The notes: generated by a model not told the origin, from the sequence alone. 64,000 nt of DNA from Pseudoscleropodium purum (GCA_963969395.1 OZ017803.1:1612001-1676000), one strand, 5' to 3'; positions 21,880-34,059 are shown, numbered from the stretch's first letter. Program-made: numbers and translations.

Positions 21880-24789
21880 TAAACTCATAAGGTTGGCCAA
21901 GAAATTTACATGATTGAAGGTGTTTATACATGAAGTACACCAAAATGAATGCAATTGGTTTGAGAATTTTCATAGAGCATTCAAACAAAGTAAAATTTTG
22001 TTTTTTTAATTTTTTGCTTGATGTTTTTTTGTAGAGAAGCACTTATGTGAGTCTACCTTTTAAGTAGGTAGAATAAGTTTTATTTTTGTCATTAAGTCAA
22101 AACATTGAGTGTGGGTAGTTGGACTATAGTATCTTTGTAGAGTTGTAGAGTCTTTGGCACAATTGGGTTCAATAAGGTCACTCAAAATCCTTCAATTTTT
22201 TGCGTATATGTTTAATTGTTGGAGTAGATTAAATCTTGTAGGGAGGCTAGAAGTATTTCAAATTTCCAAAAGTGTAAAGATGGATTATAAAGTACAACTT
22301 AGAAGTTTGAAGAATAATTTAATGATGGTTTTTTAATTAAGTTGTAAAATATAATCCACATGATTGAATGCACAATCATTCTAACAAATTACTAGTACAA
22401 AAGAAAGGTGTGTTTTAAATAAGTTTTTAAGTATAATCCTAAATATAAGATTATAAGGAATGACCTTTAAGGAGATTTTCAACAAAAATTTCTAGAAATA
22501 AATGTCATTACTAGTGAATATAGTGGATCACCCCTTCACCGTCAACTTCCCAATTTCATACCCTATTGTTTGGCCCCAATTGCATTCAATACCCCATCCA
22601 AATCTCTCTAGAAAAGATTCTAAACCATTTAAGATTCTAACAAAAGCGGATAACATTCTAACTTTAATGTCAATATGGGGTAAAATGTTAACCGTTGATT
22701 GGTGGATTTTTAAGTGCTAATAGATACATAGAAGGGCGGTTAAGGATTGTAGATAGGGTGTTTATGATTTTAATCTATGGACAATTTTGTAATTTCAAGC
22801 TGATTACTTCAAAAATTCATAGAAATTACAATTTTCATCAAAAAATTACAATTTCACTTGGGTTTGATTTGTGAAAAAAGTACACACCACTGAAAAATAT
22901 GTCCACTTTTTTGAATTGGCCCCAAAACATTCAAATTGCATATTAGGGTGGTCACATGTTGTTCTACTTTATATATAGACTACATAATGTGAAATATATG
23001 TAGTGAATCTTAAAAAAACATATAGTGAAGTACATGTATTGAATAATTTTGATAAAATTTGTGGAAAAATTTGAAACCAAAAATTGAAAATTTCTTTCTA
23101 AATTGTTTAGAGATTAAATATTTCTAATTTTTGCAAGACATTGGGCAGTAAGTGTCACTATTTGGTAGTGTACAAAGCTTTCAGTCTTGAATTCAATATC
23201 TTTTGCAAAAATAATCTAGGTTTAGTGACCAATGTAGGACAAAAAAATTCCATTTAGTTTTTGGAAGAGTAGATTGAAATTCATTTTTAAAGTGAAGGAC
23301 TTTAAAGTTAAATTATGTAGTCATTGTCCCATCTTTTCACTTGCAAATGAGAAGGTGGTTGCAAGAAAGACCAATCATTTTGTGTAGCATTTTTTATAGT
23401 ACTCATGATTTTTTGGGAGCACTTTTCTAATTAGAAAAATGGTTTAAAGAAAATGTGGAAAAACATGTTTATATCTTCAAACATGTAAAGGTATACACAA
23501 GGTATACACTTTTTTAAAGAAGGTAGTCTAAGAAAAAAAATTAAGAAAACTTCTCTAAGTAGGAAAATTAGAAAATTGCAAAATCTCATGAAAATAGGTA
23601 CTTTGACATTTTAATTTGTATAAAATAGTAACAATAATTTTCAAAAAAACTAAAAATTGACCATTTGGGAAGACCTTATGGTAAACACATTCACCAAAAG
23701 AATGATCTTGAAACCATTTTCAATGTTCAATATTGCATATGCAAAGGAGTGTATTTGCATGAATGTAGAGGACATAGAATAATGTTTTTTTAAGTTCTTT
23801 TGGTGGGCACATATATGTCTATTTAGTGTGAAAATAGACCATTCAAATTTCATCTCTTTATCATTAACTTTGGATAGTCCCCAGTATTAAAACTCCTTAA
23901 ATTGCAAAGTGTGACAAATTAGCTAAATTTGAATTTATTTATAAAATTATTTTTGAAATTTTTTGAAAAATAAGTGCTTTGATAATTGTCTAGTTGATGA
24001 TCTTTTGAAAAAAAGTCAAGTACATTGACTTCAATTTACAAAAGTTATAGCCAATGACAACTCAAAAACTTCAAGTATATATGACACAAAATAGGACCAA
24101 TCTTTCTAGCATTCAATAAAGAACATTGTGACAAGTTATTTGAATTTACATACAATTCCTTGAATTTTACAACATGAAAAAAAATTTGAAGACTTGAAGA
24201 GGTCCTAAGTCCCCACGACATTCAATCACATGGCTTATTGAGGTAGCCAAGAGAATGCTGTATTAGTCTACAAGCAACATTGGCAAAAAAATACTTTTAA
24301 TGCAAATTATAGGAGAATTTTTACTTCACATTAAATAGTTAATTTAACAATGAAAAAGTCTTCAAAATGCATTCTAAGCATTAAAAAAATATAACTCCCA
24401 ATTTCAAAAATTGAGAGTCTCTAGAATATACTTCTAAAAATTTGAGAATTGCTTATAACTCCACAAGTAATGACTTGTATACTTTCATTTAATCAATAAG
24501 TTTTTTGTTTATTTTAAAAACAAAAAAACAACAAAGTTGCATGTCCAAAAAAAATTTTAAGCAAAAATTTTATCCAAAGCTATCTACTCAGTATACCACC
24601 AACCAAGAGATTAAGGTATCTGCACCCAAACAAAAACTTTTCTTCAAATCAACAATTTGAAACTCAATCAAGGAAAAATATCATATTTAAAATGCTAACA
24701 AAGCAGAAGTGAATGCAATTGGTTTTAATATTTTAAAGTTTGCATGAATACACTAAAATTTTTCAAAGTTGAGGTTCTAGAAACACCTA
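21880..24789. other. AT-rich intergenic DNA, no gene seen
   Basis: About 2.9 kb without a supported gene, RNA gene or element end. Several ORFs of 60-72 codons are Phe/Lys/Ile-rich and look like chance. Confidence 0.5.
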
Positions 24790-25087
24790 CATTAGAAGAT
24801 TTTAGGGGCCTCTGGATGCTTGTGAGTTATCACAACTTGCGAACGCAAGAAACAGGTTCGGCGCAACGGTCTGACGTGGCCGAGACCTTGCCATGTCATT
24901 GACCCAATTTTTTATTTTTCTTAAATTTTTTTTTCGCATTTGGAGACTAAATTTTTTTTATTTTTTTTATTTTTTTTATTTTTTTTATTTTATATGGAAA
25001 AAAAAATTTTGACAGCGGGCCGTTCCCCTCGCTAAGGGGGAACAGGCTCGAAACAGGCTTCTGGACCCCCCCAAAACTCTTCTAATG
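24790..25087. mobile_element. MITE, about 298 bp (CATTAGAAGA family, copy 1)
   Basis: Ends CATTAGAAGATTTTAGGGG and CCCCCAAAACTCTTCTAATG. A second copy lies at 33323. Flanks here are CTA and TTA; the second copy has TAA on both sides, as expected for a PIF/Harbinger-type 3-bp target. The interior has a long T-rich run and a GGGCCGTTCCCC motif, and no ORF. Confidence 0.75.
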
Positions 25088-25350
25088 TTATTGACACTAG
25101 ATGGCTACCCTTAATTAGACATCTTTATCAAGGTACAAAATGCTTCAACTCTCATTGGTTGCTTCACACAGCTCTTTCACTTCTATTGATTCCTTTTGAA
25201 AACTAGTATTGAGTTTGAGTAAACACTTTCAATTATCACATTTAGGGCAAAGAGATTGACATTGTGAAGAAAGTTTGCTCTAAACATCATATTTGGGTCA
25301 ATGAGAAGCTATGAAGAACTCTATTTTGAGTAGTGGCAAAAGGCTGGCAC

Positions 25351-25358
25351 TATAAATA
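25351..25358 (+). promoter_or_regulatory. Possible TATA box of unknown gene
   Basis: TATAAATA in a GGCAC-TATAAATACC context, about 940 bp upstream of the first short peptide ORF. A closer candidate at 26051 fits that ORF better, so this may serve another transcript or none. Confidence 0.25.
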
Positions 25359-25568
25359 CCGCCTTATTGACTGCAAACCATATCCATCTAGTAAGAAAGA
25401 GTTTCTTTAGAAATTAGAACTATGAACGAGGCTTCACTGCTTTGAATTTGAATTATTGCAGGCTGAAACATTTCTGCATTGAATCAATTTTCACAGAAAT
25501 AAACTTTTCAAGTGCTAATAATTTTCTAGGTGACGCTAATCCCCGCCCCCTCCGTTCCTCCCCCCAAT

Positions 25569-25805
25569 TTTAGGTCAAACCAGAGCAGCGTGCCGAGAAA
25601 CTTCCTCCCTTCCCAGTATGGGTATGCCGGAAGCCCCGCTTGCAGACATCATTCCACTGCAGCCTTTCAAACCCACCTATCATTCTAGGCATTAGTTCTT
25701 AACATCTAACTGCCGGAATTTAACAGACACCCAAAATCCTGACAGTTTTGTCTGACGTCCACAACACCCTCCGGAACTTACTAGCAATTGCAAGCGAATG
25801 CGGTA
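25569..25805. repeat. Upstream block repeated at 29420
   Basis: About 237 bp (AACCAGAGCAGCGTGCC through GCAATTGCAAGCGAATG) is repeated in the same orientation at 29420-29645, with about one difference per 10-15 bases. Weaker similarity (ATCCCGACAGTTTTGTC) occurs near 41240, upstream of the peptide ORF at 42132. It is therefore probably an old 5' flank of this gene type. Confidence 0.65.
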
Positions 25806-26050
25806 TATTCGTGGGGGTCATGGACTAGAATTAAATGAATTAAACTAGCTAGCTTCCCAGAGCTCTTCCTAGATCCAAAATTAATGTAGCAGAGATGAAT
25901 CCACCACCAATTCAAGTCTGTACAGACACATTTCTGCATGTACAACATTGAAAATTATGTCGGCCACGAACGTTGCTTGGAAAAAAAGTCTTCTGAATAA
26001 TGGGATCGAACTGGCTAGCTAGCTGCTTCAATTGGCGAATTCGAACGGAA

Positions 26051-26058
26051 GATAAAAT
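26051..26058 (+). promoter_or_regulatory. TATA-like box of the short-peptide gene
   Basis: GATAAAAT lies in GAATTCGAACGGAA-GATAAAATCC, homologous to GAATTCGAAGCTTCC-AGGGAGTATAAATCC at 41550-41580. The alignment places it as the promoter TATA box about 230 bp before the first short ORF. Confidence 0.45.
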
Positions 26059-26288
26059 CCGAGAAAGTCTCATTTGTTTCACATTCAATTCGATCTCGGT
26101 ATCGATCACTTGCAGCAGCTAGATCTAGATCAGACAACATTCTCCTGGCTTTCAGACTCACTCTGTCACTAAGTAGCTGTGAGAAAGGTTTGACTAGCAG
26201 CTCCAACCTTGAAGTTTAATGTTGTAGACGAGATTATAGATCAATTGACAGAGACGTTACGTTGCTGAAGGTCAAGCATTCGATCGAT

Positions 26289-26360
26289 ATGGGTGGTGGT
26301 GGCTGTAACGGCGATGGTGGTGGATCGAAGTGGTCCAACGGCGGTGGAGGCAAGTGCTGA
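26289..26360 (+). CDS. Short GDGGGSKW peptide (23 aa)
   Basis: A 23-residue ORF with the core NGDGGGSKWSNGG, flanked by Gly runs, with one Cys near each end (residues 6 and 23, the last residue). It shares GDGG-S-K-W with the three-repeat peptides and lacks the RPPSK tail. The two cysteines are unique in the family and could form a disulfide or bind metal; that is inference. It is preceded by GATCAATTGACA, a leader segment also found before B2. A second ORF of the family begins 251 bp downstream and may be on the same transcript. The ORF is too short to be called by length; the call rests on the shared motif. Confidence 0.55.
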   Translation: MGGGGCNGDGGGSKWSNGGGGKC

Positions 26361-26611
26361 AGAAGCACATTGAAACATCGGCGTTACTTGACCATTGCAA
26401 ACGAAACTACTTGCAACTGATAATACATGTAAATTCTGTTCAGTTACAGTAATCTGTGAGATAAATTGAAACCAGCACTGATCGTTTTCTTTAGTTTATA
26501 TAGTATACCTTCGTGTTTCTAGCCGGTACTTATAGGTAATTAAATAACACACTTCCCGAAGGTGCCGCATATTGTATAGAAAGGGTATCATATATCCAAA
26601 TCGATCCCGCC

Positions 26612-26686
26612 ATGGCTGGACAACGCAACAATGGCGATGGTGGTGGCACTAAGTGGACCTCTAATAATGGTGGAAAACGCAAGTGA
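26612..26686 (+). CDS. Short GDGGGTKW peptide (24 aa)
   Basis: A 24-residue ORF starting in a strong context (CCGCCATGG) with the core NGDGGGTKWTSNNGG and a basic KRK end. It is the closest relative of the ORF at 42132: both start MA, both have GDGG then S/T-K-W/Y, and their upstream 250 bp and downstream 350 bp align, including the AATAAA region. It has no cysteine, signal peptide or membrane segment. It follows the 23-residue ORF at 26289; either the two are read from one mRNA, or splicing selects one. Function is unknown. Confidence 0.6.
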   Translation: MAGQRNNGDGGGTKWTSNNGGKRK

Positions 26687-27036
26687 GTTCTCTTCATCGA
26701 AATGGGAGTTCAATACTACGTTACGTAAATTGGTGGACTTCGTCAATTGCATGATTCTGCTTCAGCAAGACAAGCTTGAGGTGTGACGTTTTGGGATGCT
26801 TAATACATCTTCTTGCACAATGGCCGGGGTTCTGGAGCTGTTCTTTCGAATCTGGCCATGAAGGACGAATTTAAAATATTCCAGATTTACCACCGAGCGT
26901 CAAGATTTCTTCCACAACTATGGGAGGATCTATGGAAATGGAGGAATTCTCTGACAAGTAGTTGCAGCGCAATGCTGCAGATTTCAGATGTGTATTTATT
27001 ATCACTGTGTCGAGATGAGCTTCTCGTGGTGACTTC

Positions 27037-27042
27037 AATAAA
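27037..27042 (+). terminator. Poly(A) signal, short-peptide gene
   Basis: AATAAA preceded by TATCACTGTGTCGAGATGAG; the same arrangement (ATCACTGTGTAGCGACTG, then AATAAA) closes the paralogous gene at 42526. Confidence 0.55.
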
Positions 27043-27363
27043 GTTTCTAAGGATCGTTTCCCTGTTTATAATATTCACTCCCTGCCGAAAATTAATGTTT
27101 TTTTCACTTCTTTTGAACAGTATTTTCAATTAATTTGGCAATTTTTTGTGGTTGCCAGAAATGAGATGCACTAGTTGTTTTTCCTTTCATAAGTAGGACA
27201 CATCTAGATTTGAGTTTGGCATGAACCAGAATGACTCTGTTTTTTTAATGTCTTATGTCTCCATTCACGAACACACCATCGATCACTCATTGAGTGCTAA
27301 CTGAATACTTGTATGATCGAATGAGTTATGAATATCTGAAGCTCTAATTTATAGCCTCCTTAA

Positions 27364-27992
27364 CTTAGAAATAGATTCTGAAACTCCTCGTTGAGTAAAT
27401 CAATCCCAATATATGTTTGTCAATTCGTGGTCTACAAAATTCTAGACAGTCCTCAATACGAGTAGCCCATCTTTTTTCCTACAGCTTTGTGTCAGCTCCA
27501 ATAACGTCAATTTCATGCAAATAGAGAAAATCACGCCTTCAATTCGGAACTTCTCAAGGACTCACGGCGCCTTGAAACGTAACTGCTCAATACCAGTCCG
27601 ACCAAGTTTTTATCTGCGCTTTCAACAATTGAGTGCCCCCAAATTGGCGCTCTGAATTGCACCAACATAACGAAATTTGACTTTCAATCCGAGAATAAAC
27701 GAAGTAGATTTCACTGCGTGTTACATGAGAACACAAGGGCAAGATTGCGTACAGCAGTTTGTGTTGCAACTGAATTGTACACCCATCTAGTAAAATAAGG
27801 ACCAAGTTGTATGATTAATTACGATGCTGACTAAAAAATTCTATCGAGATTCGAGAGAAGAAGTTGATCCATTCTAGAATCGGCTCCAGAGTTCGCAGGC
27901 CTCCAGGAAATTGCCATCGTTCCGGAAGTATCTTCGAACAAGCCATATCGATGTGATCTGGGGTTGTCCAATCGTCCACTCACAAACTGCCA
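27364..27992 (+). repeat. Left arm of a long inverted repeat
   Basis: About 620 bp that recurs as a near-identical reverse complement at 28773-29403, separated by about 780 bp. Example pairs: CAATCCCAATATATGTTTG (27402) and its complement near 29360; GTTCGAAGATACTTCCG complement near 27930. No ORF in the arm is convincing. A transcript across both arms would fold into a very long hairpin. Confidence 0.85.
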
Positions 27993-28772
27993 TCCTCTAT
28001 ATCATTCTTCATAAATGCACCCAGATAATTATTTGTTCTGGGGTACAGACTACAGACTACAGACTTGCCAAATTTATCCACGGAAAACACGGAATTTTGG
28101 GAGAAATAATAATTGGAGGTACCAACTGGAAAAAAAAAAGAAGAAAAAGTAGCGCTGCCGGCAACAACAGACTCCCAAAGTCGGCTGGGCCGACTGCAGC
28201 AATTCTCGCACCCACCCGCCCAGTGATTTTTTTTTATCATTTTAGAGAAGTAGCCAACTATTTCTTCAATACTCATGTGATACTTGGGTGATACTTTGTG
28301 ATATCTATATCATAGCTAGGTCATAGGTACAATTTGGCTATTGGTTTTAAATAACACCAGTAATCCAACTAATTGAACTGGGAAAAATGAAAATTTCCTT
28401 CAAAAAAACAGTCAATGTGAGTCTTTTGGTTGTAGCCAATTGGCAAAAAATCATGCATTTACGAAACATTGCACCTGTCCTTAATTACAAAATCTAAGTA
28501 AAGATTAAGTGCATCTTCAATAGACTCTCAAATTTTCCCCACCAAATATATTTCCTTTGTAATTAGAACTTGAAATGTGGAGAGATAACCATGATTTGCC
28601 AAAGCCACTATAATTTATCTTTTAGCTAGCTTTTGAAATGGTTTATTTTCTTTGCTCAATGTCTAAATTTGAGTTTTCTTGTACCAGTTCAAAATAATGT
28701 TGAATGTGCTTCCGATGATAGAAATTTCAGTTCTAATCACAAAACAGTGAAGAGTTAGAGTTATATTTGACT
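27993..28772. other. Loop of the inverted repeat, no gene
   Basis: Contains an AAGAAAAAGTAGCGCTGCC segment and AT-rich DNA; overlapping ORFs on both strands near 27980-28290 have no recognisable features. Confidence 0.5.
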
Positions 28773-29403
28773 GGGCAGTTTGCTTGGACGATTGGACAAC
28801 CCCATATCACATCGACATGGCTTGTTCGAAGATACTTCCGGAACGATGGCAATTACCTGGAGGCCTGCGAACTCTGGAGCCGGTACTAGAATGGATCAAC
28901 TTCTTCTCTCGATAGAATTTTTTAGTCCGTATCATAACTAACCTAATCATACAACTCTTGGTCCTTATTTACTAGATGGGTGTACAATTCAGTTGCAACA
29001 CAAACTGCTGTACGCAATCTTGCCCTTGTGTTCTCGTATAACACGCAGTGAAATCTACTTCGTTTATTCTCGGATAGAAAGTCAAATTTCGTTACATGTT
29101 GGTGCAATTCAGAGCGCCAATTTTGGGACACTCCATTGTTGAAAGCGCAGATAAAAACTTGGTCGGACTGGTATAGAACAGTTACGTTTCAAGGCGCCGT
29201 GAGTCCTTGAGAAGTTCCGAATTGAAGGCGTGATTTTCTCTATTTGAATGAAATTGACGGTATTGGAGCTGACACAAGGCTCGGCTGTAGGAAAAAAAAT
29301 GGGTTAGTCGTATTGAGGACTGTCTAGAATTTCGTAGACCACGAATTGACAAACATATATTGGGATTGATTTACTCAACGAGGAGTTTCAGAATCTATTT
29401 CTA
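28773..29403 (-). repeat. Right arm of the long inverted repeat
   Basis: Reverse complement of 27364-27992 with scattered substitutions and small indels (for example an extra CCGAG near 29280). It ends directly before a TTAGGCCGGGGT sequence. Confidence 0.85.
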
Positions 29404-29419
29404 AGTTTAGGCCGGGGTG

Positions 29420-29645
29420 TCAAACCAGAGCAGTGTGCCGAGAAACTTCCAAGCTTCCCAATATGGGTATGCCGGAGGTCCCGCTTGCAGACATCATTCC
29501 ACTGCAGCCTTTCACACCCACCTATCATTCTAGGCGTTCGTTCTTAACATCTAACTGCCGGAATTTAACAGACACGAAAAAACCTGACAGCTTTGTCTGA
29601 CGTCCACAACACCCTCCGGAACTAACTAGCAATTGCAAGCGAATG
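29420..29645. repeat. Second copy of the upstream block
   Basis: Direct repeat of 25569-25805. No GDGG-type ORF follows it, so it looks like a promoter fragment without its gene. Confidence 0.65.
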
Positions 29646-29707
29646 TACAGAGATTCTTCCTTCACTCAATCAGACACTCCTGTGGTCAATCTGAACATTC
29701 CATACTA

Positions 29708-29984
29708 TGGTAGGTACAACCCAAATGTGCCACTGACCTTAAACCGCCATCTATACTATGTGTACATCTCCAAAGTCAGTTCTGTACCTATGTGGAAGAA
29801 ACACTTTTAGAACTGAACTTTGTTCCTTAATTACTTTTGCATACAGTATCCAAATGCCACTTTCTCTAGTGGGTGAAAACCTCCTTTCTCTTGCCAACAA
29901 GAACATATGAAAATCTGACCAGTCTAATAATAGAAAATAGGCTCAGTAGCAAAAGGTGTTTCGGTTTGGGGAGTACCTACCTTA
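29708..29984. mobile_element. MITE, about 277 bp (GGTAGGTAC family, copy 2)
   Basis: Ends GGTAGGTACAACC and GGGAGTACCTACCTT. Interior matches the copy at 21131 over its full length. Confidence 0.75.
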
Positions 29985-30284
29985 TATATGTCTGGATTTC
30001 ATGACCAATTTACTCGATGTAGTGCATCCCTACACACACTGGAACCCTTGCAGTGTTTTTGCACTTGGGTTAGTTTTGGTGCACTCAGCCTCTCAATGAA
30101 TGCAAACAATCTGAATTGTGTATGTTCTGCAGGTGCTAAATTGCTAAATAATCTCTCATTCAAGTGCACCAAAATGATTTCTTTCTTTTTTTGCTGCATC
30201 CTCATTTTCACACAACGATTTATTACGGAAATCGTCTGATAATTATCAAGTAATGTGACGATTAGGATCAAACCCCGGCCTAAG

Positions 30285-33000
30285 AGGCTGAGCCAGAAAT
30301 AGAGAAAACACTTTCAAAAGTAAAGAGCAAATTAATTAGAGTAATTTTTTAAACAAAGGTTTGGTCACTAATGGAGTGATAGGCCATTGCCAATGTCAAA
30401 ATAAAAGGACCCTAACCAATGAGATTATTTGGTCCTTAGCATTCAGGGTTAACTTATATGGTTGAGTCTGTATACTTGACTATTCTGAAAATGTCGGCAC
30501 AGACCCACAACAACCGTTCTATCTACTACTGGTAAATAATTGATTGTTGACGTCATAGTCCTTAATAAAAGAGGAAGGTAAAAAAATTAAAAAATTAAAA
30601 AAAAATCTTTCACATTCATTTGCCACCATTTTCAAAACTCAAGGTGTACTTCACCTAGCTCTTGAGTATCCAATTTCAAGTCCTCACTAGGACTTTTTTT
30701 TTCATTTTTTACAAAGTACCAAAGTGGCAATATAAAATGTTATAGTAGTGCTCCAAATTTCAACATTCATCCACATATTGGATATCACATTTGTATATAT
30801 TACATATTTGTAATTCTATTTTCATCCACAATCTAGTAATTTCATCCAAGCTTCTTTTCTTAATTTGAAGTTTTCTAGCAAAACACTTCATAAATTGTTC
30901 ATCATTTTTTAGCCAAATTATTTTTTTCTAGTGCAATCTGGCACTAGAAAGCCAAAAAAAAACCCTGGTCCTCACTCCTTAGTCTGAACCCTCACCAAAC
31001 CAACATCATTTTCTTTTGCTTGAGAGAGGAATTCTGGAATCACCTACCGAATGTGCTGTACAATTTATTTGCCACTATTCTCAAACCTCACAATTTCAAA
31101 CCCCCGGCCGCTTCACAAGTATCACATCATGCATACTTATTCTCTTACCAAAAATTTAAAATTTAAAGACAAATGCATCCAATTCAAAACTTAATTCTAT
31201 ACACTTATTGTCATTGTCATATAAGAAGTTGCACACAAACACATTTATGTTGAAGAACTCAAAAAATCTTAATATAAAAAAAAAGGCTCTTCTTCAACAT
31301 CAAGCCTATGCAATCCAAAGCAATTTTTTAACCGTTTAAAGAATGGGTCTCCATTTTTATATTTTGGCATATTACTCCAAGTTACATCTCTTTACATATA
31401 TATTATTTATGTCATTTTCATCAACTTAGTCATAAAGGATGTTTGTCTTTTAAAAATTCAAGCATCAATTGGGATGAATGAGAAGTTATTTGAGCAAAGC
31501 ATTATTGTAAGATATATACTTTAGATGCCCGAGGATTAATGTCACTTTAACCCCTCAAGCCCTAACAACTTTTTGACAATAGAGGTTTTCAGTGAATTGT
31601 CTCACTTTGTTTTGTTTTTTTGCACATGGATGTACTTGAATTTTTTAATTTTAATCATACAAAAGTAAAGACTACATTGTCTAGTATACATGAAACTAAT
31701 TGTGGAAAATATTAACCATTGAATTTTTAGATTATGACAATTCAACTATATAGACAACAAATGTAGCTTTTGTAGAAGAAAAGTTATAAAAAGATGAATA
31801 ATGATTTTTAAACATATACACACTCCAAAAAAAAATTGTATTGAAATCTAGGGCAAATTTTTTACTTTTTATTTAAAAAAATAAAAAACAAAAAATTCTC
31901 TCAAATTTGTAAATATTTTCAAATAATAGGAGTAGAAAGCCAAAACCAACCACATTGAATCCTACAAAATTAATTTTTTTTTATATATGCATTAATTTTT
32001 TAAATGTAATCATTTATATTAGTATCATATTATTTGGAACGTCTTCAAAAAGTTTGGAATCATTCTAATTATTTTTGTATTTTTAATCACACCAAATCAA
32101 AATTTGTATTTTTAAAGTTGCTAAAATTATAAATTATTATTTTTTTCTCTAGGATCAGTTTTTTTTTCCAAAATAAAGACTAGAAATGTCTAAGAAAATG
32201 TATTTTTTAATTTCTACTATTTCTTTCATTGTAAAAAAGTTATGTTTGCTCCCTTTTCTATTAGAATATATTTTCTAAATAAATTTTTAAATACTTCCCA
32301 CATTGAAATTTTGAAAATCAAAAAATCAAAAAATCATGTAAACTTGTTAGTCTACAAGTCTATAGTTTAAAAAATATTGAGATTTGTTTCACTAAACCAA
32401 GAATTTGCCATTGAAAATTTTAAAAAGTCACATTGTATCTTCTTAGTCCTTGAGGACTTAACATGCATCACAATGGAATATCACGATTTTGCAAAACTCT
32501 AAATAATGATGTGCATTTTACGTGACATTAAAGAAGTCAAAGTGTAATAAAATTAGTCAAATAAGAGGCTAAATAATTAAACCTGGCTAATTACTCAAAG
32601 TTCATACTCTTGTAAGACAAAAACACTCTATTTTAGGCTAATCTTTTGCCCCAATAATTTATCATTCATTCAAAGTTGGTAATGCTTGAATCTTTAAAAA
32701 AAACTTCTTCCATAACCAGCTTGATGAAATTGTAAATAATAAAATTATACCGAAATATAAGCCAAAATGTGCAAAATTTTAAAAAAAATTTTAAGAAAGG
32801 GTTAAATTTTAACATATAAAATCCCAACCAACAATTTTGATGGTCGACTCAAAATCCTCTAATGAGTTTCCCCTTATCTAAGAAAGATAGTGCAAATGAA
32901 ATCAATTAGAAAAGTCATAGACGGTTCAATCATAATTTCTTTGTCTTCAATCTACAATTTTGCAACAGTGCTAGTATGTGAGCATGAAAATGCAAGCAAG
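30285..33000. other. AT-rich intergenic DNA, no gene seen
   Basis: About 2.7 kb without a supported gene or element. Confidence 0.5.
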
Positions 33001-33010
33001 TGAGCTTTGA

Positions 33011-33106
<96 letters not shown>

Positions 33107-33158
33107 GTGTGTGTATGTGTATGTATGTGTGTGTGTATATATATATACACACACACTT
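33011..33158. repeat. (AT)n and (GT)n microsatellite
   Basis: About 95 bp of AT repeat followed by GTGTATGT-type repeats and a short TATATATACACAC palindrome. The Tyr/Ile and Ile/His/Thr ORFs here are artefacts. Confidence 0.95.
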
Positions 33159-33322
33159 AGTGTACTACAACCAATGAAAATGCTTATAATATAAACACCT
33201 ATAATATAGATATCTATATTATAATTACACTATAATCATGAAATGTTTTTATAATATAGACACCTATAACATAGGTATATGGTCTTTGAGGCTTATGTGC
33301 TTATGCTTCTAGGCTCATGTAA

Positions 33323-33594
33323 CATTAGAAGATTTTTGGGGCCTTTGAATGCCTATGAGTTACCACAGCCTGCAAACGCAAGAAACAGGTTCGGCATAGT
33401 GGTCTAACGTAGCCGAGACCCTGCCACGTCATTGACCAAAAAAAAAATTTGAATTTTTTTTGGCATTTGGAGACTAAATTTTTTTTTTTTTTTTTTTTAA
33501 AATTCTGACAACGGGCTGTTCCCCTCGCTGCGGGAAACAGCTCGGGGGAACAAGCCCGAAACAGGCTTTTGGAACCCCCAAAACTCTTCTAATG
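33323..33594. mobile_element. MITE, 272 bp (CATTAGAAGA family, copy 2)
   Basis: Ends CATTAGAAGATTTTTGGGG and CCCCCAAAACTCTTCTAATG, flanked on both sides by TAA (33320-33322 and 33595-33597). This 3-bp duplication and the inverted ends fit a PIF/Harbinger-type MITE. Confidence 0.8.
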
Positions 33595-33599
33595 TAACA

Positions 33600-34050
33600 A
33601 CCCTTGGTGCAATTAAGTGCCAAGGACATTTGCCAAAGTCAAGCACTAAGGTTCCTCCACCCACAGCAATAACTAGAAGGACCCCTCTAAAGAAGATTAG
33701 GAAACAACCCATTGTGAATCCTATTTGGAAGAAGTATATATAAGCTACATGCCGGTCTCAAAGTTCTTCTTCTCTTTGCCTTCTTCTTCCATTTACCAGC
33801 AAACTTGCAAGTAAACCAGGGGGAATGGAAAAAATTGGGACAAAAAATCCCACTTTTATACAATTGTTCTAGATTTTCTAGGCAAAGAATTTTATGCAAA
33901 AATTATGCTATAAAACAAATGATTATGCATAAGAGGTTTTAGAGGAGAGGGGTGAACATGGCACATTAGTCTACATTTATATAATAAAAATTGAAGATTG
34001 GTACAATTCGACTATGAAGGAATTGTGAGCATTTATAGCTTTAGCCTTTT
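33600..34050. other. No gene recognised
   Basis: Lies between the MITE and the piggyBac-like relic and may hold the decayed 5' part of that element. A TATATATAA at 33736 is a possible TATA box. Confidence 0.35.
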
Positions 34051-34059
34051 GTATGGAGA

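Larger units (their letters stand above)
29409..30282. mobile_element. Possible element with AGGCCGGGGT inverted ends
   Basis: TTAGGCCGGGGT at 29407-29418 is mirrored by ACCCCGGCCTAA at 30272-30283. The interval contains the repeated upstream block (29420-29645) and a MITE. A clear target duplication was not found, so this could be a chance palindrome or an element that captured host flanking DNA. Confidence 0.3.

Noticed and set aside
32930..33194. Overlapping Tyr/Ile and Ile/His/Thr ORFs
   Set aside because: They are translations of the (AT)n and (GT)n microsatellite.
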